A DNA stretch of 47,280 nucleotides. It comes from an uncultured Eubacterium sp. (lineage in GTDB: Bacteria > Bacillota > Clostridia > Lachnospirales > Lachnospiraceae). The notes below the pieces were generated by a model that saw only the letters and a list, made by a program, of their open reading frames with translations, ran no database searches and was not told the DNA's origin. A program made the position numbers and the translations under genes. Positions 1 through 8,844 of this stretch are shown here, one piece after another. The stretch lies in assembly GCA_947385775.1 (NCBI GenBank), contig CANDMI010000023.1, forward strand, positions 1-47,280, read 5' to 3'. Position 1 is the stretch's first letter. Every line of letters begins with the position of its first letter.

Positions 1-32
1 CACAATATCTGACGCATCAATGGCAAGAACCT

Positions 33-61
33 GGAATGGCTTAAGCCATTCCGGCTTTTTA
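33..61 (+). terminator. Rho-independent terminator of a gene lying before the window
   Basis: A perfect 20-bp palindrome at 33-52 forms an 8-bp stem with a TTAA loop. It is followed by GG and a run of five to six T residues on the plus strand. It should end a plus-strand transcript that enters from the left. No reading frame in the first 32 bases could be identified with confidence, so the upstream gene is unknown. Confidence 0.6.
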
Positions 62-225
62 TACTGAATCAGCGGATTTGGCAGGATATTTGTGTAAGCC
101 AGAAAATCAATCCTTACATTTTACAAAACATTTCATAAACTCACGATATTTCCTTCAAAATAGTTTACAGTAACCGTCTTTCTTCTATTTTTGAAGGCTG
201 TCAATCCGAAGCAAATGGAAAAAAC
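62..225. other. Short spacer with no recognised feature
   Basis: AT-rich sequence between the left-edge terminator and the stop codon of the AAA-ATPase-like gene. I see no hairpin with a U-run for the minus strand, no promoter pair and no coding potential. Confidence 0.5.
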
Positions 226-1794
226 TCACCGTTGCCATTCTTCGATTATACATTCATGCTTCTTTTCGGCGCTGTTTTTATTATAATTAATCCCAACAAG
301 CAGCATTTTTCCAGAATACCCTTTCAGGCAATCCATATATTTCCTGCTGTGTATCTGGTCGATCGCAGCTTTTATTGACCGGTCATACTTTAGCTCCACT
401 ATGATAGCCGGACGGAACACGCCGCTTCTTGGCACAAACACAACATCTGCGTATCCCACGCCGGCAGGCAATTCTCGATACATAACATAATCTTTTTTTG
501 CCGCATAGCAGGCCAGGGAAATCACACAGGCAAGTGAATTTTCATCATTATACTTCAAAATAGAAGTATTGTCTTCATGCACCTGCTCCAATATCTGTGC
601 CACCCGGCTTTCTTCTTTCTCAAGAATAGCCCGCATCAGCTCTTCAGAAGCTTGAATGACATTTATAACATTCTCCCAGCCCCCATCTTTTATGGACTTA
701 AGATATTCCAGCGCGACCTCATCGTTTGGAATCTTCGCTTTCTGCGTCCTATAATTATATGTGAGGTATCCCAGATGAATCAAAAGCGTCAGCACATCAT
801 CCGCAGATTTTAAAGTCGCCATATCGTTTTGAAAAGAAGTGGTATCCACGGTAACCGCCTCCTTTGAAATCATCCGTGTAACCTTATCCCGAAGCCCGTC
901 CATATTCATACAAATATATGCTTTCAACGCGTCATAAGTTTCCGTAAAATTCCAATAGCTGTCAAACCTCTTTCTTAACATTGCGCTAACAACCGATTTC
1001 GGATTAAAAACCGATAAATCGTCCACTGTATATCCATCATACCATCTGCAAACCTCGTCAAAAGATATCTGGTAGCGGCCGCAAAGCTCCTTTACTTCCT
1101 GCTGTGTAAATCCGGTAAATTCAGAGATCGGGACGGCATTCATCATGGAATATTCGTCAAACATATTTAAAGCGGAATGCTCGCCATATTTTTTGATGGG
1201 AAGTATGCCCGTCATATAGGCCAATGCCACATATGGCTTGTCCTTTAACAGCTTTCTTAAAAAATCGAGATACCCGATCTGCTGATCTGGCTCCACCCCT
1301 TTTATACGCATCATACAATCCCATTCGTCGATCAGGAAGATAAACTGCATGCCCGTTTTCGCATAAATATCTTCCATCATATTGACCAGATGCTCTTTCG
1401 GATTCAAAATATCCCCGTATGCCCGCACAAATTCACCTGAAAGCCGTTTTACTAAAAATCCAACCATCTCCCCCGGTTTTTCACGATCCAGAAAATCTGC
1501 AATATTGATATAAATTACATTATACTGGTTTAAGTGTGTATAAAAGCTTTTATCTTTCGCAATCTGATAAGCTTCAAACAGCTTCTTTGAGCTGCATTCC
1601 CTCCCATAATAAGCCGCAAGCATTTGAAGCGCCATAGATTTTCCAAATCGACGTGGACGACTGACGCAAATGTATTCCTGTTCCGTATTGATACATCTAT
1701 TTGTATACGCGATCAACCCGGTTTTATCAACATATATCTCGGAATTGACCGCCCTAAGAAAACCCTGATTTCCTGGATTTAGATAAATTCCCAT
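226..1794 (-). CDS. AAA-ATPase-like / PD-(D/E)XK nuclease family protein
   Basis: A 522-residue protein of the family that joins an AAA-ATPase-like domain to a C-terminal PD-(D/E)XK nuclease-like domain. The N-terminus has the family's typical Y-L-N-P-G-N-x-G-F and Y-V-D-K-T-x-L motifs. The Walker A is S-R-P-R-R-F-G-K-S at residues 45-53, and the Walker B is F-I-F-L-I-D-E-W-D near 140. The C-terminus shows the nuclease signature D-V-V-F then I-I-V-E-L-K near 450-480. Members are abundant and multi-copy in gut Firmicutes and Bacteroidetes; their role is not firmly known. I start at 1794 rather than at an in-frame codon at 1845, because GGGAG sits 7 bases before this ATG and the protein then begins at the conserved M-G-I-Y-L-N-P. 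It is monocistronic, with a spacer of about 90 bp to its neighbour. Confidence 0.85.
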   Translation of the reverse strand: MGIYLNPGNQGFLRAVNSEIYVDKTGLIAYTNRCINTEQEYICVSRPRRFGKSMALQMLAAYYGRECSSKKLFEAYQIAKDKSFYTHLNQYNVIYINIADFLDREKPGEMVGFLVKRLSGEFVRAYGDILNPKEHLVNMMEDIYAKTGMQFIFLIDEWDCMMRIKGVEPDQQIGYLDFLRKLLKDKPYVALAYMTGILPIKKYGEHSALNMFDEYSMMNAVPISEFTGFTQQEVKELCGRYQISFDEVCRWYDGYTVDDLSVFNPKSVVSAMLRKRFDSYWNFTETYDALKAYICMNMDGLRDKVTRMISKEAVTVDTTSFQNDMATLKSADDVLTLLIHLGYLTYNYRTQKAKIPNDEVALEYLKSIKDGGWENVINVIQASEELMRAILEKEESRVAQILEQVHEDNTSILKYNDENSLACVISLACYAAKKDYVMYRELPAGVGYADVVFVPRSGVFRPAIIVELKYDRSIKAAIDQIHSRKYMDCLKGYSGKMLLVGINYNKNSAEKKHECIIEEWQR

Positions 1795-1884
1795 AAAAAT
1801 CTCCCGATACTTTTTATTGGTATCATTGTACGGTGGGTTTGGCAAAATGTCAAGAATGCGATCATAAAGGATTCATCACTATAT

Positions 1885-2559
1885 CTAGCGAAACATACGA
1901 TAGGAACATTTTACAACTTTATAACCATGCTTTGCTTTTTTATCTTTCTTTAAAGTAACCCACGTATACCCAACCCGTTCATACTTTTTCTCATCTTTCG
2001 GATCCATAAAGCGGAATCTGTTTTCAGCCTTTACTTTGCATACGCCTTTCTTCACCTTCGTAATGCCTTTTATAGAATAAGAGGGGTAAGATTCCCCAAA
2101 TTCCCCAAACCCCACATACACATATCCATTTTGAAACTTTGCCCGGACAAGAGCATTCTGGCTGTCAACCCCCTGCATCGGTTTATGGAACAGTTCTACA
2201 TACAAATCGTTTGCGAAAGAAATATCAACCGGGCAATAATAGGCATAGTTCCCGTTTTCCAACAAAGACATGCCCTCCTCCTCACCGCCTATATATTTGC
2301 TGTATTTACAGCCAGCTAATTCCGTGGCAATATTATACCTGTCAATATACGTCATCCGCAACGCGCCCTTATCGCCATCGCCAATATCTCTCTGGGCATA
2401 AAGCGTTGTAACGTAAAAACAGATATTTTCTGTCAGCCATTTTATTCCTTTATCCTTTTTTAAACCGGAAGCGGCAGCTGCATAAACCGGCTGGCATATA
2501 GTTTCAACTGCAAGTATAATAACTGCTGCCCATAAGATTCCCTTTAATTTTTTTATCAT
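1885..2559 (-). CDS. Secreted protein of unknown function
   Basis: A 224-residue protein that I do not recognise. A clear Sec signal peptide occupies residues 1-28: K-K-L-K, then a hydrophobic stretch, then V-Y-A-A-A. The mature part is mixed alpha/beta and rich in Tyr, Gly and Lys, with no catalytic motif that I can see. The start at 2559 is supported by AAGGAG six bases upstream. It lies in a run of secreted minus-strand genes and probably belongs to the same extracytoplasmic group as the RCC1-repeat proteins, but nothing in the sequence fixes a function. Confidence 0.7.
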   Translation of the reverse strand: MIKKLKGILWAAVIILAVETICQPVYAAAASGLKKDKGIKWLTENICFYVTTLYAQRDIGDGDKGALRMTYIDRYNIATELAGCKYSKYIGGEEEGMSLLENGNYAYYCPVDISFANDLYVELFHKPMQGVDSQNALVRAKFQNGYVYVGFGEFGESYPSYSIKGITKVKKGVCKVKAENRFRFMDPKDEKKYERVGYTWVTLKKDKKAKHGYKVVKCSYRMFR

Positions 2560-2616
2560 ATCTAACTCCTTAACCCCTTTGACATAGATATTGCCCTATG
2601 GTGCAATGCTGCAAAC

Positions 2617-3540
2617 CTAAAACCTTTTTATATGGTTTTTCCCCACTTCATCTGTATATTTGACATACCAGTCCGTCAATTCAAACGTGTAACGTATATT
2701 TGACATTCTCGCCAGCGTTTTTTTGTTTTTCCCGTCCAAATCTGTCCTCTTTACCGCCGCCTGGTACAGGCCGTCAGGCTTTCTTTTTAGCTCAGAATAA
2801 TAAATCCTGCCTTTTTTATAAAAATAAATATCGCCGCACTTCGTAAATACATTTGCTTTGCCTGTTTTTGCATTATATATAGTAAACGGGCGCGGAAAAG
2901 TATTCCCGGTTGCTGCGTTCATAAAAAAATACTTTCCATATTGATACACGGTTCCGCTGTCCTTCTTTACAACTTTTTTGGCCTTTTTGTTTTTTAGGTC
3001 AAAGCAATAAAACGGGCAGCTTATTTCCGCCGCCTCATCTGCCTGTATATAATACAGCCTGCCGCCATAATAACCAGCCAGCTCAAATACAGGTTCACCG
3101 CTGTCTATCCGAATCGTCATCAGCTTTTTCTTTGATGCGCCATCCGCTTTTATGCGGTGCATTATCCCCTGCGAATATGCGCGGTCATTATATTTTTCAG
3201 TTGTAGTATAATAAATCCAATTTCCATTTGTGACAATTTTGCCCCCTAAGCTGGCCATTCCCGCCGCAAGACTCAATGCTTTTTCCTCCCCACCGTCACG
3301 GCTTACGTATAATTTGCCATCCGCAAACCGAAACCGGGTATTCCCCGCTTTTTGGCCCTGCGATAATCCATATACATTCCATGTCTTATAAGAAGCCGCC
3401 TGGGTGGATGTGCGGCTATGCAAAAGCATTAGCGCACATAAAATACTGAATATCCCTATCCATTTTTTGTATGACATTTTTCCCTGCAAATTATTTTTTG
3501 CATCTTTTGTTATCCATAAATGGCTTGCTTTTTGTAACAT
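2617..3540 (-). CDS. Secreted protein, probable beta-propeller (DUF5050-like)
   Basis: A 307-residue exported protein. Its repeated short strands follow the pattern hydrophobic-Y-Y-x(4-6)-R-x-Y (for example W-I-Y-Y-T-T, R-L-Y-Y-I-Q and R-I-Y-Y-S-E). This resembles DUF5050-type or LDL-receptor-YWTD-like beta-propellers that display intracellular-looking readouts in clostridial surface proteins. The family call is inference from the pattern. The first ATG (3540) has a very strong GGAGGGGG site. An internal ATG at 3477 would give a more canonical signal peptide (K-K-W-I-G-I-F-S-I-L then T-Q-A-A-S) and has a weaker AGGGA site. I keep 3540, which implies a 21-residue extended N-region. Confidence 0.65.
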   Translation of the reverse strand: MLQKASHLWITKDAKNNLQGKMSYKKWIGIFSILCALMLLHSRTSTQAASYKTWNVYGLSQGQKAGNTRFRFADGKLYVSRDGGEEKALSLAAGMASLGGKIVTNGNWIYYTTTEKYNDRAYSQGIMHRIKADGASKKKLMTIRIDSGEPVFELAGYYGGRLYYIQADEAAEISCPFYCFDLKNKKAKKVVKKDSGTVYQYGKYFFMNAATGNTFPRPFTIYNAKTGKANVFTKCGDIYFYKKGRIYYSELKRKPDGLYQAAVKRTDLDGKNKKTLARMSNIRYTFELTDWYVKYTDEVGKNHIKRF

Positions 3541-3586
3541 TTTCCCCCTCCAAATGAAATAGTTCTGTCTGCTATTTTTCCTATAT

Positions 3587-3680
3587 TATACTCACGAGCA
3601 TACGTATTTGCCAAATGATTTGCTTTTTCTTTACAAATGTCGATACTTCTGTTGGCAAATCATTTCGCTCACGGGTATAT
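3587..3680. repeat. Imperfect palindromic intergenic repeat, copy A
   Basis: The outer arms are TATACTCACGAGC (3587-3599) and GCTCACGGGTATA (3667-3679), which are near inverted copies. An inner pair, AAATGATTTGC and GCAAATCATTT, lies at about 3613-3664. A related but longer element occurs at 9358-9491, so this looks like a dispersed palindromic repeat family. It lies between the stop of the first RCC1-repeat gene and the next gene. Confidence 0.55.
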
Positions 3681-3682
3681 TA

Positions 3683-3708
3683 CAGGCCAGATTTTTGTGT
3701 CTGGCCTG
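3683..3708 (-). repeat. Perfect 9-bp hairpin downstream of RCC1 gene, copy 1
   Basis: CAGGCCAGA and TCTGGCCTG are separated by 8 bases, 60 bp downstream of the stop of the RCC1-repeat gene at 3768. There is no U-run on the minus strand, so it is not a classical terminator. A homologous hairpin with flanking similarity lies at 10090-10113, after another RCC1-repeat gene. It may act in mRNA processing or stability, or be a repeat element. Confidence 0.5.
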
Positions 3709-3767
3709 CGCTGATGCTATGATTGCCACGATTGCCCTTTCCCTTTTATACAGAAGCGCTTCTGCTG

Positions 3768-5603
3768 TTAATTTGTAATGGCATAAGACGATTCCCCGCC
3801 TTTTGGGACCTTTTTCAGCTTCAGCAGGCGCGCCTTGCTCCATTGCCCGTAATAGGTTTTCTCCCCGGTTTTTTTATACGTCCTGACCTTTAAGTACATT
3901 TTCTTTGTGCCCGTTTTATATTTGGTCAGGGCCAGGCCGGTTTTTTTCGTCTTTTTCTTGCTCTGGCCGGAAAATTTCTTATTATATGCCATTGCGTATT
4001 CGTAACCATCCGCTGTTTTTTCCGCTTTCCAGTTAAAGCGCACCACGCCGTTTTCCTGCACGGCTTTTGTGACTTTCCCACGCGCTGGCACGGCGGTTAG
4101 CTTGAACTTGCGGACGGCGGCCCTGTAACCATTGCCTCCAGTGGCTTTGATTTTGATGTATGCCGGACCGTAACCTTTTACTGTGACTTTTCCTTTCTCG
4201 TTTACAGAGAGAATTTCACTGTTGCTACTTTTATAAGTCAGCTTTCCTGTCTTGGATGTTTTCGCATTTAGAGAGAAGGACAAGCCGTAAGCGACTTTTC
4301 CGTTTTTGATGGCGGATGAACGGTAGGTGATTTTTTGGGAAGGTTTTGCGTTGGAAAAAAAACTGATTTTTACCGGTTTTTCTCGTTCTATAGTTGTTCC
4401 ATCACCTAACTGGCCACCCCCATTATCACCCCACATATACAGGCTTCCGTCTTTCGTTACCGCCCCGCTGTGTTCGCCTCCCAAACTAAGCAATTGTACA
4501 TTTTCCAGCACCTTCACTGGTCTTGTCCTGCTTTTCTCTATGCCGTCGCCAAGCTGTCCGTCATCATTACATCCCCACATGTACAAACTTCCATCTTCTG
4601 TCACTGCCCCACTATGAGCAACATTATAACCAGGCGTTCCTCCTACATTTTTGTTTTCTCCTCCAAGACTAACAGCTTGCACATTTTCCATCACTTTCAC
4701 AGGTTTTTTACGATCTTTTTTCGTGCCATCCCCCAACTGTCCGCTGCTGTTATCCCCCCACATATACAAATCACCATCTTTCGTAATTGCTCCTGTATGA
4801 TGTTGTGCACCAAAACTAACCCATTTTACATTGCCCATTACTTTGAAAGGCCTGCTATAATCTTTCTCCGATTTATGGTATCCCAATTGTCCCAAACCAT
4901 CATGTCCCCATATATACAAGTCTCCATCTGATGTCACTGCTCCACTATGCCAGTATCCCAAACTGACTGTTTTTACATGTTCCAGTACTTTTACAGGTTT
5001 ATTACGGTTTTCTTTTGTCCCATCTCCAAGTTGTCCATCATCATTAGCGCCCCACATATACAGGCTTCCATCTTCTGTCACTGCCCCGCTGTGCCCGTGT
5101 CCCAAGCTGACGGTTTTTACATGTTCCAGTACTTTTACAGGTTTATTGCGGTTTTCTTTTGTTCCATCTCCAAGTTGTCCATCATCATTAGCGCCCCACA
5201 TATATAGGCTTCCATCTTCTGTCACTGCCCCGCTATGTCCACTTCCCAATCTGACGGTTTTTACATTTTCAAGCACTTTTACAGGCTTATAACAATTTTT
5301 TTCTGTTCCGTCTCCCACCTGTCCCTGATCATTCTCGCCCCACATATACAGATTCCCATCTTTTGTCACTGCTCCACTATGCCCTTCATAATACCAACCG
5401 CTGCATCCACCCAAACTAACATCCATCACCCGTTTGTCCACATTTTTTGCAACAGCCAGATGAAACCCACTTTTATCTGCTTCCTGCATATGACAACTTG
5501 CTGGCGCAGCATGTCCATCTGCAACAGAAATGCTTTCCGGTTCTACTGCCATTCCAAACAGAACTGCCAGCGCCAAAGCTATTGTTGATATTTTTTTTAA
5601 CAT
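3768..5603 (-). CDS. Secreted RCC1-repeat beta-propeller protein with Ig-like/Fn3-like C-terminus (paralogue 1)
   Basis: A 611-residue exported protein. A signal peptide (residues about 1-30) is followed by seven RCC1 repeats (about 60-400). Each repeat centres on H-S-G-A-V-T-x-D-G-x-L-Y-M-W-G then G-Q-L-G-D-G and P-V-K-V-x-E-N-V, giving a probable seven-bladed propeller. The C-terminus holds a bacterial Ig (BIG2-like) domain with the motif V-N-E-K-G-K-V-T-V-K-G-Y-G (about 415-500). A Lys-rich Fn3-like domain (about 505-600) ends in Y-A-I-T-N. RCC1 repeats in bacteria usually mediate protein or glycan contacts; the ligand here is unknown. Blades two and three are almost identical at DNA level, which implies recent intragenic duplication. 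There is no LPxTG or transmembrane anchor. Start chosen at the ATG just before the signal peptide. Confidence 0.85.
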   Translation of the reverse strand: MLKKISTIALALAVLFGMAVEPESISVADGHAAPASCHMQEADKSGFHLAVAKNVDKRVMDVSLGGCSGWYYEGHSGAVTKDGNLYMWGENDQGQVGDGTEKNCYKPVKVLENVKTVRLGSGHSGAVTEDGSLYMWGANDDGQLGDGTKENRNKPVKVLEHVKTVSLGHGHSGAVTEDGSLYMWGANDDGQLGDGTKENRNKPVKVLEHVKTVSLGYWHSGAVTSDGDLYIWGHDGLGQLGYHKSEKDYSRPFKVMGNVKWVSFGAQHHTGAITKDGDLYMWGDNSSGQLGDGTKKDRKKPVKVMENVQAVSLGGENKNVGGTPGYNVAHSGAVTEDGSLYMWGCNDDGQLGDGIEKSRTRPVKVLENVQLLSLGGEHSGAVTKDGSLYMWGDNGGGQLGDGTTIEREKPVKISFFSNAKPSQKITYRSSAIKNGKVAYGLSFSLNAKTSKTGKLTYKSSNSEILSVNEKGKVTVKGYGPAYIKIKATGGNGYRAAVRKFKLTAVPARGKVTKAVQENGVVRFNWKAEKTADGYEYAMAYNKKFSGQSKKKTKKTGLALTKYKTGTKKMYLKVRTYKKTGEKTYYGQWSKARLLKLKKVPKGGESSYAITN

Positions 5604-5672
5604 ATTACTTGCCCTTTCTTTTCCTAAATCACTTTTGCTATCTGTTTCATTCCCTTGTTAAATGAAAATATA

Positions 5673-7682
5673 CTAATTTGCAATTGCATAAAACGGCTGC
5701 CCTTTCCCTTTAACCTTTTTCAGCTTCACGGATTTTGCTTTGCTCCATTTCCCGTAATAGGTCTTTTTCCCTACTTTTTTATATGTCCTGACCTTGATAA
5801 ACATCTTCTTAGTACCCGTCTTGTATTTGGGCAAGGCCAGACCTGTTTTTGCCGTCTTTTTCTTGCTCTGACCGGTAAATTTCTTATTGTATGCTGTAGC
5901 ATACTCGTAGCCGTCCACTGTTTTTTCCGCTTTCCATTTAAAACGCACGACGCCGTTTTCCTGGACTGCTTTTGTGACCTGCCCGCGCCTTGGCACGGCA
6001 ATCAGTTTGAACTTGCGGACAGCGGCTTTGTACCCGTTCCCGCCGGAAGCCTTAATCTTAATTGTGGCAGGGCCGTAACCTTTTACAGTAACTTTACCTT
6101 TGGAATTTACATCCAATATTTTAGGGTTGCTGCTTTTGTAGGTCAGCTTTCCGGCCCCGGTTGTCTTCGCGTTCAGGGAAAAAGATCTGCCGTAGGCTAC
6201 CCTCCCTTTTTTGATGGCGGAAGATCGATAGGTAATTTTCTGGGCGGCTTTTTTAGCTGGGGCAACGCTGTCTTGCCCCGTATGATCCTGGCCTCCTTGC
6301 TCTGGATTTGTCGAGGCATCTTTTCCCGGGGTTTCTGGCTCTTCTGGTTCCGCTGGAGTTTGAGCCGCTGAAGCAAAGCTAACCTTTACAGGTTTATTCC
6401 GGTTTTTAAACGTGCCGTCCCCTAATTGGCCATTATTATTACATCCCCACATATATAAGCTTCCATCCTCCGTCACAGCTCCGTTGTAAAGAGCCCCTAT
6501 GCTAACTGACTGTACATTTTCCAGCACTTTTATCGGACTGTGACATTCCTCATTCGTGCCGTTTCCTAGCTGGCCAAGGTTATTATAGCCCCACATATAT
6601 AAACTTCCATCCTCTGCCACAGCTCCGCTATAGTTTATCCACGAGTCAACTGACTTTACGTTTTCCATTATTTTCACCGGCTGTCTGCGCTCCTCAACGG
6701 TTCCATCCCCCAACTGGCCGCATATATTTGTTCCCCACATATACAGGCTTCCATCCTCCGTCACAACTCCATTGTGAGGTCTCATGCTACATGATTTTAC
6801 ATGATCCATCACTTTGACCGGCTGACAGTAGAGGTCTTCACCTAACTGGCCATCCTCATTCCGTCCCCACAAATATAAACTCCCATCATTTGTCACGGCT
6901 CCGCTTTTGTCTGAACCTTTAATTGATTTCTTTACATTTTCCAGTATTTTCACAGGTTGGTTTCGATCTATGCTTGTTCCGTCTCCTAAACCGCCATCCG
7001 CATTCCATCCCCACACATATAAGCTTCCATCTTCTGTTATGGCTGCACTGCTACCGTTTTCTAAGCTGGTTTCCTGTACATTTCCCAATACTTTCACTGG
7101 CCGGTTCCGGTTTTCGTTTGTACCGTCACCCAACTGTCCATACCAATTCTCGCCCCACATATACAGGCTTCCATCTTTCGTTATAGCTCCGCTGTAACCG
7201 CCTCCCAGACTGGCTGATTTCACATTTTCTAACACTTTCACTGGTCGGTTTCGGCTCTCGTTTGTTCCATCCCCTAACGAGCCGTACTTATTATATCCCC
7301 ACATGTACAGATTTCCATCTTCTGTCACAGCCCCGCTGCTGCTGCCTCCCAAACTGACTGATTTCACATTTTCCAACACTTTCACTGGCTGATTGCGGTC
7401 TTCATTCGTTCCATCCCCTAACTGTCCATACTCATTATTCCCCCACATATATAGGTTTCCATTCTCTGTCACAGCTCCGACATACCAGCCCGCAAAACTA
7501 ATGGCCACAACTTTCTCATCTGCATTTCTAGCAGTATCCAAATACACCCCTCTGCCTCTGACATCTATCCCCGTTTTTTCCAGAACATCCTCATCCGTCA
7601 TAGCCGTACCTGTTACAGCCATTACCGATGTTCCAAGCAAAATTACCAATGAAACAGCCATTGCCATAAATTTTTTCCTCAT
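5673..7682 (-). CDS. Secreted RCC1-repeat beta-propeller protein (paralogue 2)
   Basis: A 669-residue paralogue of the proteins at 3768-5603 and 10252-12024. A signal peptide (M-R-K-K-F-M-A-M-A-V-S) is followed by eight RCC1 blades with the core G-A-V-T-E-D-G-S-L-Y-M-W-G. A linker unique to this copy, rich in Pro, Glu and Gln, comes before the shared BIG2-like and Fn3-like C-terminal module, which ends in Y-A-I-A-N. An upstream in-frame codon at 7769 would add 29 charged residues before the signal peptide. I chose 7682 because GGGAGG lies eight bases before it and export needs the hydrophobic segment near the N-terminus. It lies 69 bp upstream of paralogue 1 and may be co-transcribed with it. 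Confidence 0.85.
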   Translation of the reverse strand: MRKKFMAMAVSLVILLGTSVMAVTGTAMTDEDVLEKTGIDVRGRGVYLDTARNADEKVVAISFAGWYVGAVTENGNLYMWGNNEYGQLGDGTNEDRNQPVKVLENVKSVSLGGSSSGAVTEDGNLYMWGYNKYGSLGDGTNESRNRPVKVLENVKSASLGGGYSGAITKDGSLYMWGENWYGQLGDGTNENRNRPVKVLGNVQETSLENGSSAAITEDGSLYVWGWNADGGLGDGTSIDRNQPVKILENVKKSIKGSDKSGAVTNDGSLYLWGRNEDGQLGEDLYCQPVKVMDHVKSCSMRPHNGVVTEDGSLYMWGTNICGQLGDGTVEERRQPVKIMENVKSVDSWINYSGAVAEDGSLYMWGYNNLGQLGNGTNEECHSPIKVLENVQSVSIGALYNGAVTEDGSLYMWGCNNNGQLGDGTFKNRNKPVKVSFASAAQTPAEPEEPETPGKDASTNPEQGGQDHTGQDSVAPAKKAAQKITYRSSAIKKGRVAYGRSFSLNAKTTGAGKLTYKSSNPKILDVNSKGKVTVKGYGPATIKIKASGGNGYKAAVRKFKLIAVPRRGQVTKAVQENGVVRFKWKAEKTVDGYEYATAYNKKFTGQSKKKTAKTGLALPKYKTGTKKMFIKVRTYKKVGKKTYYGKWSKAKSVKLKKVKGKGQPFYAIAN

Positions 7683-7777
7683 CGAGTTTTCCTCCCATTC
7701 CATCAGCCGCTCTACGGCTTCCGTAAACAGCCGCCGCGTCTTTTCATCATAGACTTTTCTTAAAATCATTGTATGAA

Positions 7778-8461
7778 TTACTTCTTCTTGATTTTTAAAT
7801 TTACAGTATAGTCTCTCGCAGGTGAGTCATAGCACCGATTGATATATCGATTCTCAACATCTTTCAAGAAACTAAAATGGACCTCCCGCGCCTCTCCCTT
7901 TTTCAAATAGACTGAATATTTCGTTGTCGTAACATAATTCGTAAAATTGTTTTCTTTTTCAGCTTTTTCCTTTGTATATCCTAATTTATCCACACAATAA
8001 TTAATATATGTTTCCCTTAAATCTTTGCTGCCAATGTCGGCATCAGCGCTATATCGGCCATGTTCATTTTGGACATCTTTAGAACCTCCAGGAATGCATT
8101 TTTTTGTATAATCAGATACAAATCTCATCTTTTTATCGCCGCTATATGGATCATCTACTTGTTGCAAATTTCCAAAAGAAATAATTGTATTTAAGCCGCG
8201 ATAATCTTCTGATCTCAAATTAGAAATAGCAAACACATATGTACCCTTTTGGGGCGCTACGAATCTTAAAAGCCTCCCTTCCAGCATCATTGTTGCACTG
8301 TCATTTGGCACAGTTACCACATAAGAGCCAGTTGTTACTTTGGCTGGTTTATTTAACGTCCCGGCAGTCACCTTCTCCTCTGCCATAACTGGTATTGCTA
8401 ATGGTATAAAAATGATACATGCAAAAATAATTACAATGATATTTTTTACATTTCTCTTCAT
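7778..8461 (-). CDS. Secreted beta-rich protein of unknown function
   Basis: A 227-residue exported protein with a strong signal peptide (K-R-N-V-K-N-I-I-V-I-I-F to V-M-A-E-E, residues 1-28). The stretch around residues 60-85 (L-R-F-V-A-P-Q-K-G-T-Y-V-F-A-I-S-N) resembles the strand pattern of pre-peptidase C-terminal (PPC)-type beta-sandwich domains, but the match is only a resemblance. No catalytic motif is visible. The start at 8461 has AGGAAAGG upstream. Its stop lies about 95 bp before the start of paralogue 2, so the two may share a transcript. Confidence 0.65.
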   Translation of the reverse strand: MKRNVKNIIVIIFACIIFIPLAIPVMAEEKVTAGTLNKPAKVTTGSYVVTVPNDSATMMLEGRLLRFVAPQKGTYVFAISNLRSEDYRGLNTIISFGNLQQVDDPYSGDKKMRFVSDYTKKCIPGGSKDVQNEHGRYSADADIGSKDLRETYINYCVDKLGYTKEKAEKENNFTNYVTTTKYSVYLKKGEAREVHFSFLKDVENRYINRCYDSPARDYTVNLKIKKK

Positions 8462-8501
8462 ATTTTTCCTTTCCTATAGCTCCAACAAGCTAACCTCCTA
8501 A

Positions 8502-8806
8502 ATTTGCGATCGTATAAGACGATTCCCCGCCTTTTCGAACCTTTTTCAGCAAGCACCCCCTGCTTCACCGCCCGTAATAGGTTTTCTTCTCGATCCTTTC
8601 ATATGTTCTGACCTTGATAAACATCTTTTTGGTTCCCATCTTATATTTGGTCAATGCCAGGCCTTTTTTTCGTCTTTTTCTTGCTCTGCCCGATAAATTT
8701 CTTATTATATGCCGTCGCGTACTTGTACCCGTCCGCTGTTTTCTCCGCTTTCCATTTAAAGCGCACGACGCCATTTTCCTGCGCCCTGTGGCAGTCAGTT
8801 TGATAT
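8502..8806 (-). pseudogene. Decayed C-terminal fragment of an RCC1-family protein
   Basis: On the minus strand this segment encodes the Fn3-like end of the RCC1 paralogues, but in broken pieces. A-Q-E-N-G-V-V-R-F-K-W-K-A-E-K-T-A-D-G-Y is in one frame (about 8690-8790). After a frameshift, G-L-A-L-T-K-Y-K-M-G-T-K-K-M-F-I-K-V-R-T follows in another (about 8590-8670). A second shift precedes the tail G-E-S-S-Y. About 30 bp is also missing between the K-L-T-A and Q-E-N-G motifs. No signal peptide, propeller or start codon remains. It is best read as the remnant of a fourth family member, left after deletion of its 5' part. Confidence 0.8.
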
Positions 8807-8844
8807 GGTCTCACAATGGCGATAACGGACGATGGCATTAACGG

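Noticed and set aside
3631-3843. A 70-residue ORF overlapping the end of RCC1 paralogue 1
   Set aside because: It reads the Fn3-like tail and downstream hairpin in another frame and has no ribosome site.
3768-7682. Regular repeats that could be mistaken for a CRISPR array
   Set aside because: The repeats are about 140-bp coding units that translate in frame to RCC1 blades; there are no short identical repeats with unique spacers.
8565-8838. Two short ORFs as separate genes
   Set aside because: Their translations are pieces of one RCC1-family tail in two frames, so they are a pseudogene and not genes.
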